Origin: Verrucomicrobiaceae bacterium
GTDB lineage: Bacteria > Verrucomicrobiota > Verrucomicrobiia > Verrucomicrobiales > Verrucomicrobiaceae
Direction of reading: 5' to 3'
DNA: 64,000 nt
NCBI GenBank assembly: GCA_027490195.1
Contig: JAIXYN010000021.1
Location: 124,001 to 188,000 of the forward strand
Shown here in pieces: positions 50,716 through 58,796 of this stretch. The notes under the pieces were generated by a model. That model saw only the letters and a list, made by a program, of their open reading frames with translations, made no database searches and was not told where the DNA came from. The position numbers and the translations under genes are program-made. How positions within the stretch are numbered: the stretch's first letter is position 1; each line of letters begins with the position of its first letter.

Positions 50716-51311
50716 AAGCTCTTCTACTCATCGACCTCCAAAACGACTTCATGCCCGGAGGTGCTCTCGCTGTACCGGGTGCGGATGAAATCATCCCCAT
50801 CGTGAATAACCTCATGCCGCAGTTTGATCTCATCGTCGCCACCCAGGACTGGCATCCGGAAGATCACGGCAGTTTCGCCGCCAATCATCCGGGCAAAAGT
50901 GTCTATGACCAGATCGTTCTCGACGGCCTGCCCCAGACACTGTGGCCAGTACATTGCGTGCAAAACACGAATGGCGCGTCATTCGCTCCAGATCTCGACA
51001 CCCGGCGTATCACTCGCGTTTTTTCCAAAGGTATGAACCAGCGCATCGACAGCTACAGTGGCTTTTTTGACAATGGCCATCGTGCCTCCACCGGCATGGG
51101 TGAGTGGCTGAAGGCCCAAAACGTCAGCGAACTCACCATCGCCGGCGTGGCCACGGACTACTGTGTGAAGTTCACCGTGCTTGATGCCTTAAAAGAAGGC
51201 TTCCGGGTCAACTTGATCCTTGAAGCCTGCCGGGGTGTGAATCTGCAGCCCGGAGATGTGGCACGTGCATTGGATGAAATGCAGGCAGCGGGCGCGGTGA
51301 TCCTGCACTGA
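50712..51311 (+). CDS. pncA: Nicotinamidase
   Basis: This 199-residue cysteine hydrolase has the Asp of the triad in LLIDLQNDF (D8), the metal-ligand block DWHPEDHGSF and the nucleophile in ATDYCVKFTVLDA. It deamidates nicotinamide to nicotinate, the substrate of PncB. KptA releases nicotinamide, so pncA and pncB would recycle it back toward NAD. It is the last gene of the operon and overlaps endonuclease V by four bases. Confidence 0.96.
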   Translation: MKALLLIDLQNDFMPGGALAVPGADEIIPIVNNLMPQFDLIVATQDWHPEDHGSFAANHPGKSVYDQIVLDGLPQTLWPVHCVQNTNGASFAPDLDTRRITRVFSKGMNQRIDSYSGFFDNGHRASTGMGEWLKAQNVSELTIAGVATDYCVKFTVLDALKEGFRVNLILEACRGVNLQPGDVARALDEMQAAGAVILH

Positions 51312-51314
51312 TCG

Positions 51315-51704
51315 CTACTTTGCCATCGCCTCCCACATCGGCTGCGTATCGGCAAACATGCGAAAGCGTGCGATCCGGCCATCTCTCAAATCATAGACGT
51401 GGGCCACGGCGGCGCGCATGGCTTTGCCGGTGGCGGGAGAAGTGCCGCTGTAATGTCCGAGGACGACGACGCGGTCACCGGTGGCGAACATCTCATTTTC
51501 CGTGAAAGCGAAGCCGGTCCAGCGTTTGGCATTGGCACGAAAGACATTCTCAATCACCGCAGCAGCACCATGCCAGGTGGAGCCGCCGGGAAAACCTGCG
51601 CTCTGCTGCCAGACGAGATCGTCGGTGCAGAGCGCGGTGAAGGCGGCGTCATCTCCCGCGCGCATGGAGCGATACATTTCACGGATGGTGTCGAGTGGTG
51701 TCAT
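51315..51704 (-). CDS. SnoaL/NTF2-like small domain protein
   Basis: This 129-residue cone-shaped alpha+beta fold protein has TIREMYRSMRAGDDAAF at the N-terminus and the RIARFRMFADT segment near the end, typical of ketosteroid-isomerase-like SnoaL proteins. Reaction is unknown. It is last in an operon with SDR, DUF5069 and thioredoxin genes. Confidence 0.82.
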   Translation of the reverse strand: MTPLDTIREMYRSMRAGDDAAFTALCTDDLVWQQSAGFPGGSTWHGAAAVIENVFRANAKRWTGFAFTENEMFATGDRVVVLGHYSGTSPATGKAMRAAVAHVYDLRDGRIARFRMFADTQPMWEAMAK

Positions 51705-51716
51705 GACGCGTTATTG

Positions 51717-52478
51717 TTACTGGGCAAGCAAGCCACCATCAACTTTCAACGATGTGCCGGTGATGAAAGAAGCCGCATCGCTGGCCAGGAATAGCACCGC
51801 ATTGGCGATCTCTTCCGAGCATCCCAGGCGGCCCACGGGATGCAGAGAGCGCATGTAGGTCAGCGTTTCTTCACTGCCACCGCCCGTGAAGCGGTTCAGC
51901 ATGTCGGTTTCGATCGCAGCAGGTGCCACGGCGTTCACTCGGATGCCCTGCTTGGCATATTCCAGCGCCGCCGCTTTCGTGAGGCCTTCCACCGCATGCT
52001 TGCTGGCCACGTAAATGCTTGCACCTGCCATGCCCACATGCCCGGCCACGCTGCTGGTGTTGATGATGACGCCCGCCCCCTGCTTGAGCATGACCGGAAT
52101 CTCATGCTTCATCGAGGTGATCACACCCCAGACATTGATGTCAAAGACTCGGCGGTAGTCCGCCTCGGTGGCATCCACAATGGCACCGGTGAGTTCGACG
52201 CCCGCATTATTAAAGGCGACGTCGAGTCGGCCATAAGTGTCCACCGTTTGGGCCACCAGCGCCGCGACCTCAGCCTCCACGGCGACGTCCGCTTTGACAA
52301 AGGTGGCTTCACCACCCGCGGCCTTGATTTCAGCCACAACGGCCAGGCCTTCGGCTTCACGTCGGCCGCTGACGATGACATTCGCCCCCGCTTTGGCGAA
52401 GGCGAGAGCGCTGACTTTACCGATGCCGCTGGTGGCTCCGGTGATGAGTACGACTTTGTTTTGGAATGAGGTTTGCAT
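51717..52478 (-). CDS. Short-chain dehydrogenase/reductase
   Basis: This 253-residue SDR has cofactor motif TGATSGIGK with a following SGRR favouring NADP, NNAG, catalytic Ser in NTSSVAG and Y-x3-K in YVASK. Classical SDR length. Substrate is unknown. It belongs to the operon controlled by the TetR regulator at 53379, in which the quinone/aldehyde-like stress theme of TetR/NemR regulons would fit. Confidence 0.93.
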   Translation of the reverse strand: MQTSFQNKVVLITGATSGIGKVSALAFAKAGANVIVSGRREAEGLAVVAEIKAAGGEATFVKADVAVEAEVAALVAQTVDTYGRLDVAFNNAGVELTGAIVDATEADYRRVFDINVWGVITSMKHEIPVMLKQGAGVIINTSSVAGHVGMAGASIYVASKHAVEGLTKAAALEYAKQGIRVNAVAPAAIETDMLNRFTGGGSEETLTYMRSLHPVGRLGCSEEIANAVLFLASDAASFITGTSLKVDGGLLAQ

Positions 52479-52520
52479 GCGAGTTAAATCTTGATGGATT
52501 GAGTTGATGAGGAATTTGGA

Positions 52521-52964
52521 TCAGGCTTTACCACCGAAGGACACGTGATCGTCGAAATCGAGGAAGTCGAACCAAGTGCCGATGTCTTCACGTGCGGAGC
52601 CTCCCGTCTTCGCGATCTGGGCGCTGATGTACTCGCGGCTCTCGTTATCGCTAGGCACGGCAGCCTCACGGTATTCACTCCAGTGGGCGATCTCGTAGTC
52701 ACTGCGTTTGTGCAGCGCACTCTTTTCAATCCATGAGAAAATGGCAGCGTCACCCAGGTCCTTGGCCACTTCGGCTTTCAGCGCTTCATGATCGATGCCA
52801 GTGAAACTGAGGAAGCGCTGATCCAGCGGGCAGTTGTAATGATACTCGCCGTTTTTACCGGCGATTTCAGCACGGCATTTGTCGAGCAGTCGTGGCAGGA
52901 GGACGTAGCCGCCGAGGCGAACGCGTGGGCTGCGTGGTGGACGTTGGGTGAGGTCGATGGACAT
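52521..52964 (-). CDS. DUF5069 family protein
   Basis: This 147-residue protein has the PRSPRVRLGGYVLLPRLLDK start and GEYHYNCPLDQRFLSF block seen in DUF5069 proteins, which are common in Verrucomicrobiota and related phyla. Function is not established. It sits between thioredoxin and the SDR gene, in the same direction. Confidence 0.85.
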   Translation of the reverse strand: MSIDLTQRPPRSPRVRLGGYVLLPRLLDKCRAEIAGKNGEYHYNCPLDQRFLSFTGIDHEALKAEVAKDLGDAAIFSWIEKSALHKRSDYEIAHWSEYREAAVPSDNESREYISAQIAKTGGSAREDIGTWFDFLDFDDHVSFGGKA

Positions 52965-53008
52965 AGGCTTGGGCTTGTTTGGGGTGTTGGTTTTGGGGTG
53001 GGAGAAAA

Positions 53009-53323
53009 TCAGGCCGCGAGTGCTGCTTCGAGGAAGCCCTTGCTCTTCACGCCGGTGATCGTGTTCACGAGCTGGCCGTTCTTGAAGACGATAAGCGTGG
53101 GAATGGCGCGAATGCCGAAGCGAGCCTGCAGATCAGGGAAGGCGTCCACATCCACCTTGGCGATGGTGGCTCGTCCTGCCTGTTCGGTGGCAAGCTGGTC
53201 GAGGATGGGCGACATCATTTTGCAGGGGCCGCACCACTCCGCCCAGAAGTCCACGAGGACGGGCTGGTCAGTGTTGGCGAGGGTGGTGTCGAAGGTTTCG
53301 GAGGTGAGGGCGATGGGTTTCAT
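53009..53323 (-). CDS. trxA: Thioredoxin
   Basis: This 104-residue protein has the thioredoxin fold with active site WAEWCGPCKMM, the cis-proline in AIPTLIVF and the C-terminal helix. It reduces protein disulfides. A TetR-type inverted repeat lies 20 bases upstream of its start codon, so the operon is probably inducible rather than constitutive. Confidence 0.96.
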   Translation of the reverse strand: MKPIALTSETFDTTLANTDQPVLVDFWAEWCGPCKMMSPILDQLATEQAGRATIAKVDVDAFPDLQARFGIRAIPTLIVFKNGQLVNTITGVKSKGFLEAALAA

Positions 53324-53342
53324 AGTATAGTCAGGTTAAAAA

Positions 53343-53360
53343 ATAGACCGGTCGGTTTAT
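53343..53360. promoter_or_regulatory. TetR-family operator upstream of thioredoxin
   Basis: ATAGACCGGTCGGTTTAT is an imperfect palindrome of the TAGACC-N4-GGTCTA type used by NemR-like TetR regulators. It precedes the thioredoxin operon and resembles the site before the tetR gene at 53979. Confidence 0.7.
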
Positions 53361-53378
53361 AGTTGGCCAAAAAGAAAA

Positions 53379-53966
53379 TTACGGGGTGAGTAGCGTGCGA
53401 ATGAAGTTCAGTGCTTCGCGTGGAGGAGTCGCATCACGGCAGATGGCAGAGCGCTGCATGGCCCCATTCCACAGATCATGAATGATCACGGCCACTTCGG
53501 CAGGGCGCACGGTTTTGGCGATCTTCTTCTTGTCCAGGCCCTCCTGCAGCACCTGCTCCAGAGTGGCAATCGCCTCGCGATTTCCCGCCGCCAGCACCTC
53601 GCGCATCGCTTCACTCATGTCAGCCACTTCGGCGGCCAGTTTGAGCACCAGACAAGGGCATTTCCCCTTCGTTTCCAGCACCCGGCAGATCGTACCTTCG
53701 CAAAAACTGAGCAGTCGCTTCAGCGGGTCCGGCTCAGGCGTGTCGGAAAGCAGCATCTGCTTCTTGTAGGCCGTGGCATCGGCCACGTAATGCTTCAGCA
53801 TTTCCACGCCAAACTGCTCCTTGGATTTGAAGTGATGATAAAATGAACCCTTCGGCACCTTCACCGCTTCCAAAATTTCCGTCAGCCCGACCGAATGAAA
53901 GCTCTTCTCAAGCATCAGCCCTTCGGCTGCGTCGAGAATGCGTTCTTTCGTCGTTCGTTCACTCAT
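53379..53966 (-). CDS. TetR-family transcriptional regulator
   Basis: This 195-residue protein has an N-terminal TetR HTH (ERILDAAEGLMLEKSFHSVGLTEILEAVKVPKGSFYHHFKSKEQF) and a helical ligand domain with a TetR_C-like pattern close to the NemR/YcdC group. Cys residues (C in FCEGTICRVLETKGKCPC) could sense electrophiles. ATG 53966 was chosen over TTG 53975. Operators flank it on both sides, one for itself and one for the thioredoxin operon. Confidence 0.92.
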   Translation of the reverse strand: MSERTTKERILDAAEGLMLEKSFHSVGLTEILEAVKVPKGSFYHHFKSKEQFGVEMLKHYVADATAYKKQMLLSDTPEPDPLKRLLSFCEGTICRVLETKGKCPCLVLKLAAEVADMSEAMREVLAAGNREAIATLEQVLQEGLDKKKIAKTVRPAEVAVIIHDLWNGAMQRSAICRDATPPREALNFIRTLLTP

Positions 53967-53978
53967 GATACCCAATGA

Positions 53979-53996
53979 TTAGACCAATCGGTCTAA
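53979..53996. promoter_or_regulatory. TetR-family operator before tetR
   Basis: TTAGACCAATCGGTCTAA has 7-base inverted arms around AATC and matches the TAGACC-N4-GGTCTA pattern. It lies 13 bases upstream of the tetR ATG, which fits autorepression. Confidence 0.75.
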
Positions 53997-54084
53997 TTTG
54001 TCAATTGCATTTTTTGACTCATGCAGTTTTGGCCGCAGATGCTATAAAACGTAGTTCCAGCGTGCAGTCGATCATTCAATCCCC

Positions 54085-54549
54085 ATGCCCCTCATCCACC
54101 CACACCTCGAAGTCAGCATCGGTACCCAGCGGCTGCGCTTGTTTGATGACAGGCGCCTCGTTCGTGAGTGGTCATGCAGCACATCAAAGTTTGGCATCGG
54201 CTTCACCGAAGGCAGCAACAAGACGCCGCTGGGCAGCTTTGTGGTGAAGGAAAAACACGGTGCCGGCGCGGAGAGCGGCACCATTTTCAAAGCCCGCCAG
54301 CCCGTGGGGCAGTGGCAGCCAGGCTTGGAGACGAAATCCGATCTCGTGCTCACTCGCATCCTCTGGCTGCATGGCACGGAGCCGCGCAATGAGAACACCT
54401 ATCAGCGCTACATCTACATCCACGGCACCAACGATGAAAACAACATCGGTCGCCCAGCCAGCCACGGCTGCGTGCGCCTGCGGAACCGCGAAGTAATCGA
54501 GCTCTTCGATCTCGTGCCCTTAGGGACGCCCGTGTGGATTGAGGAGTGA
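54085..54549 (+). CDS. L,D-transpeptidase (YkuD domain)
   Basis: This 154-residue protein is nearly all YkuD domain, with the catalytic HGT...ASHGCVRL (Cys in HGCVRLRN). These enzymes form 3-3 peptidoglycan crosslinks or attach lipoproteins to peptidoglycan. No signal peptide is visible from the chosen ATG. The N-terminus may be longer or the protein may act in another way, but the catalytic core is complete. Confidence 0.92.
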   Translation: MPLIHPHLEVSIGTQRLRLFDDRRLVREWSCSTSKFGIGFTEGSNKTPLGSFVVKEKHGAGAESGTIFKARQPVGQWQPGLETKSDLVLTRILWLHGTEPRNENTYQRYIYIHGTNDENNIGRPASHGCVRLRNREVIELFDLVPLGTPVWIEE

Positions 54550-54602
54550 AAAGAGCATGCCGTTTTTCAGTCCGCCGAAGTTACTTGGCGGTGTGCCTCA
54601 CA

Positions 54603-55433
54603 TCAAACTTTCGGGCCGTTGCCCAGCGCTGCCAAAAACACCTCATGCAGCCGCTGGGTGAATGCCGTCGCGCTTTCATCCGGCGGGCTTGCCAGCGGCT
54701 CGCCAAGCGTGATGCGCATGCGGATTTTTTTATCAGGCAGATGCCACAGCGGCCAGCCCTTCGACAGGTAGTCGCTGTTCGTTTCGATGAACACCGGCCA
54801 CACCGGAGCGCTTGACTGCGTGGCGATAATGCCCAGGCCACCCTGAAGTGGGTTGATGCAATTTTCCCGTTTCCGCGTGCGTGTGCCTTCGGGGAAAAAT
54901 AGGAGACGGTCACCCTGGCGCAGCGCTTCAATGGAATGCTGCAGCATTTTATGCGCTGGCTTGTTGGGGATGAAACCCGCCAGTTTGGCTGCGCCACGCA
55001 GAAACGGATTGTGCATCAAGGACGCCTTCAAAATGCAGCGCAGGCCGTGGATTTTGGAAAGAATGAAAACGGCATCCCAAAGTGCCGGGTGATTGGGTGC
55101 AATGATCAAACCTCCTTGGACATCCTGCAGCGCTTCAAAGCCAATGTATTCACACTCAAACACGCCGCACACACGCAGAAAAGTGAGGAAGAGGCGGAAT
55201 GCCACGCTCAGCAGCCACTGTCCCAGAGAGCGGGATTTTTCCACAGGTAGTACCGGCACCAGCGCAGCACCTGCCAGCACAAACAACAAGCCGCCTATGG
55301 CCCAGTAGATCATGCTCAGCAGGAGAACCGCTGCATGCCACATTTGCTTGAGCACGCGCCAGACAATCGGCGCTGGCGCGCATCTTGGAGTTTGCTCTGT
55401 TGGGAAATCGTGAATAAGACCGCAGCATGCCAT
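54603..55433 (-). CDS. 1-acyl-sn-glycerol-3-phosphate acyltransferase-like protein
   Basis: This 276-residue membrane-associated acyltransferase has the H-x4-D motif in NHPALWD and FFPEGTRT as the substrate-binding block. It transfers an acyl chain to lysophosphatidate or a related lipid. The first 30 residues look atypical; ATG at 55343 (MWHAAVLLLS) would remove them and is a good alternative. The start overlaps the divergent FabZ-like gene by seven bases. Confidence 0.9.
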   Translation of the reverse strand: MACCGLIHDFPTEQTPRCAPAPIVWRVLKQMWHAAVLLLSMIYWAIGGLLFVLAGAALVPVLPVEKSRSLGQWLLSVAFRLFLTFLRVCGVFECEYIGFEALQDVQGGLIIAPNHPALWDAVFILSKIHGLRCILKASLMHNPFLRGAAKLAGFIPNKPAHKMLQHSIEALRQGDRLLFFPEGTRTRKRENCINPLQGGLGIIATQSSAPVWPVFIETNSDYLSKGWPLWHLPDKKIRMRITLGEPLASPPDESATAFTQRLHEVFLAALGNGPKV

Positions 55434-55867
55434 CTTCCGCCGACCTAATTCAAGCGCTTTCCTCCCTGCCTCACGGTTCTGAGTTTCGCTTCATCGATGA
55501 ACTTGTTGAACTGATTCCTGGTGCCTCCGCCAAAGCGGTCTGGAAGCTCAAGGGGGATGAGGAGTTTCTTCGCGGTCATTTTCCCGGTGCCCCTCTCATG
55601 CCCGGCGTGTTGATGATTGAGGCCCTTGCCCAGTTGGGCGGCATTCTCCTTCAAACCCGCCCTGGCGAAGCACCGCTCAAAAACCTCCGTCTCACGGCGG
55701 TGCGCCAGATCAAAATTCTCGGCAGCATCACGCCGGGGCAGTCGCTGCACCTCAGTGGCGCACTGCAGGGCGTGCTGGACACCCTTGGACAGGTCAGTGG
55801 AGAAATCCGTGATGACGCGGGCAATGTCATCCTCACCGGCTCAGTCACCCTGGCAGGAGAGCGCTGA
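55427..55867 (+). CDS. FabZ-like 3-hydroxyacyl-ACP dehydratase (hotdog fold)
   Basis: This 146-residue protein has the catalytic His/Glu block GHFPGAPLMPGVLMIEALAQ of FabZ/FabA. It dehydrates 3-hydroxyacyl-ACP in fatty acid synthesis; in small clusters such proteins may instead act on other acyl chains. It is divergent from the acyltransferase gene. Confidence 0.88.
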   Translation: MPSSADLIQALSSLPHGSEFRFIDELVELIPGASAKAVWKLKGDEEFLRGHFPGAPLMPGVLMIEALAQLGGILLQTRPGEAPLKNLRLTAVRQIKILGSITPGQSLHLSGALQGVLDTLGQVSGEIRDDAGNVILTGSVTLAGER

Positions 55868-58081
55868 CTACTTCGGCAGGCTCAGCATGAAACACGCGCC
55901 GTCCTTGTGGGTGGCATCCAGCGTGATCGCGCCTCCCAGTGCCGTGGCCAGTCTGCGGCACAGGGCTAGGCCCAGCCCCACGCCTGGTGCTGAGTGGGCC
56001 GCCTGATTCGCGCTTTTATGAAAGGGATGGAAAATCCGTCGCTGCTCTCTGCGGGAGATGCCGCCGCCGTGGTCGCGCACGCGCAGCATGGCAAACTTGC
56101 CGCTCGTGTCTGCCTCCACATGGATCACCGGCTCTGCCGAACGCGGAGCAGCGTATTTGCAGGCGTTGTCCACGAGATTGAAAAGGATCTGCTCCACCGC
56201 TCCAGCGTCCACATGCAGCTCAGTTTTGCGGTCTGCTTCCGAGGCCTGCACCTGCACCGTCAGGCCGCAGTCATCTGCGCGTTGTTGCAGCCGCGGCAGA
56301 ATGCGGTCCAGCAGGGCTCCAATGGTGATGTTTTCAGCTCTCGCCTTCGCGCTGCCGCGTTCGAGCTGGGCATAGGCGAGCACATTTTCGACGAGATGGC
56401 TCAGCCGGCTCGCTTCTCCGGTCAAGGTGTCGAGGTAGGTCTTCCGCTGCGCCTCATCGGTCACCATGCCATCCGCTAGCATCTCAGAGTAAAGACGAAA
56501 AGTGGTCAGCGGTGTGCGCAGCTCATGCGTCACGGCAGAGACGAAGTCCGCCCGGCGCTCGCTCAGCGCCACCGTGCCAAACAGCACGAGCCCCACCGCA
56601 ATGGCTGCGAACAGGACACATGCGATAGCGATGCCCAGAGATCTGCGCAGCGGCGTCCAGAACGGCAGCGGCGGCAGTTGGATGGCTCCCGGCACCAGCC
56701 GCACCGGCAGTGCGGCGAAGCGCAGCGGATCGTCATTTGGGCGTGTTCCTGCGGTGGCATTCGCTGCAGGCTCCAGCTTCGCATCCGGAAACAGATCGGT
56801 GATTTCACGCAGCAGGGCTTCGCGCAGCGCAGGCCAGTCCAGCCACACGCCCTGGACCATACGCACACCATCCACCAAGGCTTCGCGGGTCAGCATGAGG
56901 TTGCTGCCGAGCCACACGCCCTGAAAGGGCCGGGAACTGTTCGCGGCCGGGGAGTTTTTGAGAGGCGGCTGCAAAGCTGAAGCCGCGGAGGACTCATTTC
57001 CCAAAGCTTGGGTCGTTCTACCTTCCCTCGTCTTGAAAGCCATCGGCGCTGGAGCCGCCACAGCGGCCAGATCCTCCGGTTGCTGCCGAGCCGCCATTTT
57101 CTTGTCGTCCATCGACTTTGCAGTCGCTTCTGAGGAAGCGACGAGGCCGGGTCCATTGCTGCTGGCTGCTGGTTTCGCGGCTTCTTTTTTCAAAGTCTTC
57201 GCCGGCGCTGGCTTGGGCTCAGCCACCTTTTCTTTGGAGTATGCCAGCCCCTTGGATCCTTCCTTCATCTTGATCTGCGGCTGCTGTTTGATCGCCTCTT
57301 CGGCCTGCAGGTTGACGGCACGGTTACGCGAGTAGTTCTCCGTGCTGTTCAGCATCAACTGTTGGGAGGCCACCTGGCCCTGCTGGGTATTCCAGGCAGG
57401 ATTGCGTGGGAGATTGGCATCATTGGCTTCAGCCGTCTTGGAATCATCGATCTCAAAGCGGGCCACGCAGGCCATTTCGGCGAGCAGTTGACGGTTGAGC
57501 GAGGTTGCCGCTGCAGGGGCCACGGGTGCTGCACGTCTGTTGTTCCAGACCGATGACTCGCGTTGTTGCGGCGGAGTGATCACCTGAACCGGCTTGGCGA
57601 GAAGCTCGCGCAGACCGCTCAGACGTTGCTCACTGCGCGTGAGGTCATCGGCATTGATGAATTGCGCCAGCGCCAGGGTGCGCTCGTCGTTTTGCGGCAC
57701 CTGTGGGGACAAAACCTGACCACGTGAATCCATCTGAAAATACAGCAGCACATGCTCCGGAACTTCCGCGAGAAGCGGAGAGGGCAACAGCACCTCTCCC
57801 TTGGCTACATTGCTGTACGACTTATTGACCAGCCCCTCAGGTGAATGGAATGGCCGAAAATCATAGGGCGGCCGCGCATTCTCGCGGATCATGAGCGCGC
57901 TCGCCTGGAAATCGAGCCGCCACAGCGCCAGCCGCACTCGCTCCTGCTGGTCTGCCTCATGCGCCGCCGTTTCGCGCTCACGCTCCAGCGCCAGCGTGTG
58001 CCAGCTCACCCACGCCATCGCCGCCAGCAGCAGCCCGAGGCAGGCGATGAAGGTGATCCAGATGTGCAGCGGTTTGCGCAT
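55868..58081 (-). CDS. Histidine kinase with long low-complexity periplasmic region
   Basis: This 737-residue kinase has membrane helices at about 7-28 and 483-507 and a 450-residue periplasmic part. Residues about 255-390 are rich in Ala, Pro, Lys and Gln (for example EKVAEPKPAPAKTL). HisKA contains AVTHELRTPLTTFRLY and HATPase_c contains DHGGGISRREQRRIFHPF and GVGLGLALCRR. No HAMP is obvious. It lies last in the operon with its regulator and two vWA proteins. Confidence 0.9.
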   Translation of the reverse strand: MRKPLHIWITFIACLGLLLAAMAWVSWHTLALERERETAAHEADQQERVRLALWRLDFQASALMIRENARPPYDFRPFHSPEGLVNKSYSNVAKGEVLLPSPLLAEVPEHVLLYFQMDSRGQVLSPQVPQNDERTLALAQFINADDLTRSEQRLSGLRELLAKPVQVITPPQQRESSVWNNRRAAPVAPAAATSLNRQLLAEMACVARFEIDDSKTAEANDANLPRNPAWNTQQGQVASQQLMLNSTENYSRNRAVNLQAEEAIKQQPQIKMKEGSKGLAYSKEKVAEPKPAPAKTLKKEAAKPAASSNGPGLVASSEATAKSMDDKKMAARQQPEDLAAVAAPAPMAFKTREGRTTQALGNESSAASALQPPLKNSPAANSSRPFQGVWLGSNLMLTREALVDGVRMVQGVWLDWPALREALLREITDLFPDAKLEPAANATAGTRPNDDPLRFAALPVRLVPGAIQLPPLPFWTPLRRSLGIAIACVLFAAIAVGLVLFGTVALSERRADFVSAVTHELRTPLTTFRLYSEMLADGMVTDEAQRKTYLDTLTGEASRLSHLVENVLAYAQLERGSAKARAENITIGALLDRILPRLQQRADDCGLTVQVQASEADRKTELHVDAGAVEQILFNLVDNACKYAAPRSAEPVIHVEADTSGKFAMLRVRDHGGGISRREQRRIFHPFHKSANQAAHSAPGVGLGLALCRRLATALGGAITLDATHKDGACFMLSLPK

Positions 58082-58093
58082 GAGCTTTGAAAA

Positions 58094-58780
58094 TCAGGCG
58101 AGCTGGTAGCCTTTCCCTCGAACGGTGACGATCACATGCGGCGACTCGGCGTCATCTCGCAATTTGTGGCGCAAATTGGCAATGTGCATGTCCACCGTGC
58201 GCGTCTCCGTCTGCTTGTTTTCGATGTGCCAGACGCGCTGCAGCAGCTCCTCGCGTGAAACCGGCCTGCCGCGATTCAGTGCAAGGTAGCGCAGCACATC
58301 GCGCTCGCGCTCGGAAAGCTCCGTGCTTTCACCATTCTCAAAGCGGGCCACGCTCTGGCCGAAATCAATCGTCGCTGCGGTGAGCGTGAGCGTTTCACTC
58401 ACCGGCTGGCGTTCAGGGGCGCGGCGCAGGACTGCCTCCACGCGGGCGAGCAGTTCGCGCACACTGAACGGCTTCACCACATAGTCATCCGCCCCCAGCC
58501 GCAGACCTCGTACCCGGTCATTTTCTTCACCGCGGGCGGAGAGGATGATCACCGGTGTTCCAGGCCGTTCACGGCGCAGGGCTTTCAAGATGTCAAAGCC
58601 GCTTGCATGGGGAAGCACCAGATCGAGCAGCATGAGATCAAAGGTCGAACCCAAGGCCAGCTTCATGCCTTTTTCGCCATCGGCCGCCTCCAGCGTCGTG
58701 TGACCGACGAACTTGAGCGCATCCAAAACGCCGCGACGAATCGCGGCGTCGTCTTCAACAACTAGGATGGTGGCGGGCAT
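58094..58780 (-). CDS. OmpR-family response regulator
   Basis: This 228-residue protein has receiver residues D10/D11, phospho-acceptor in LLDLVLP, lysine in VVKPFSV, and a winged helix ending VIVTVRGKGYQLA. It lies 12 bases before the histidine kinase gene in the same operon and is its presumed partner. Confidence 0.94.
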   Translation of the reverse strand: MPATILVVEDDAAIRRGVLDALKFVGHTTLEAADGEKGMKLALGSTFDLMLLDLVLPHASGFDILKALRRERPGTPVIILSARGEENDRVRGLRLGADDYVVKPFSVRELLARVEAVLRRAPERQPVSETLTLTAATIDFGQSVARFENGESTELSERERDVLRYLALNRGRPVSREELLQRVWHIENKQTETRTVDMHIANLRHKLRDDAESPHVIVTVRGKGYQLA

Positions 58781-58796
58781 GGCGAAGTTTAAAGGT

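Noticed and set aside
40133-51311. DarTG-like toxin-antitoxin or phage-defence ADP-ribosylation module
   Set aside because: No ADP-ribosyltransferase toxin is encoded; all ADP-ribose genes seen remove or process ADP-ribose, and KptA is a repair enzyme.
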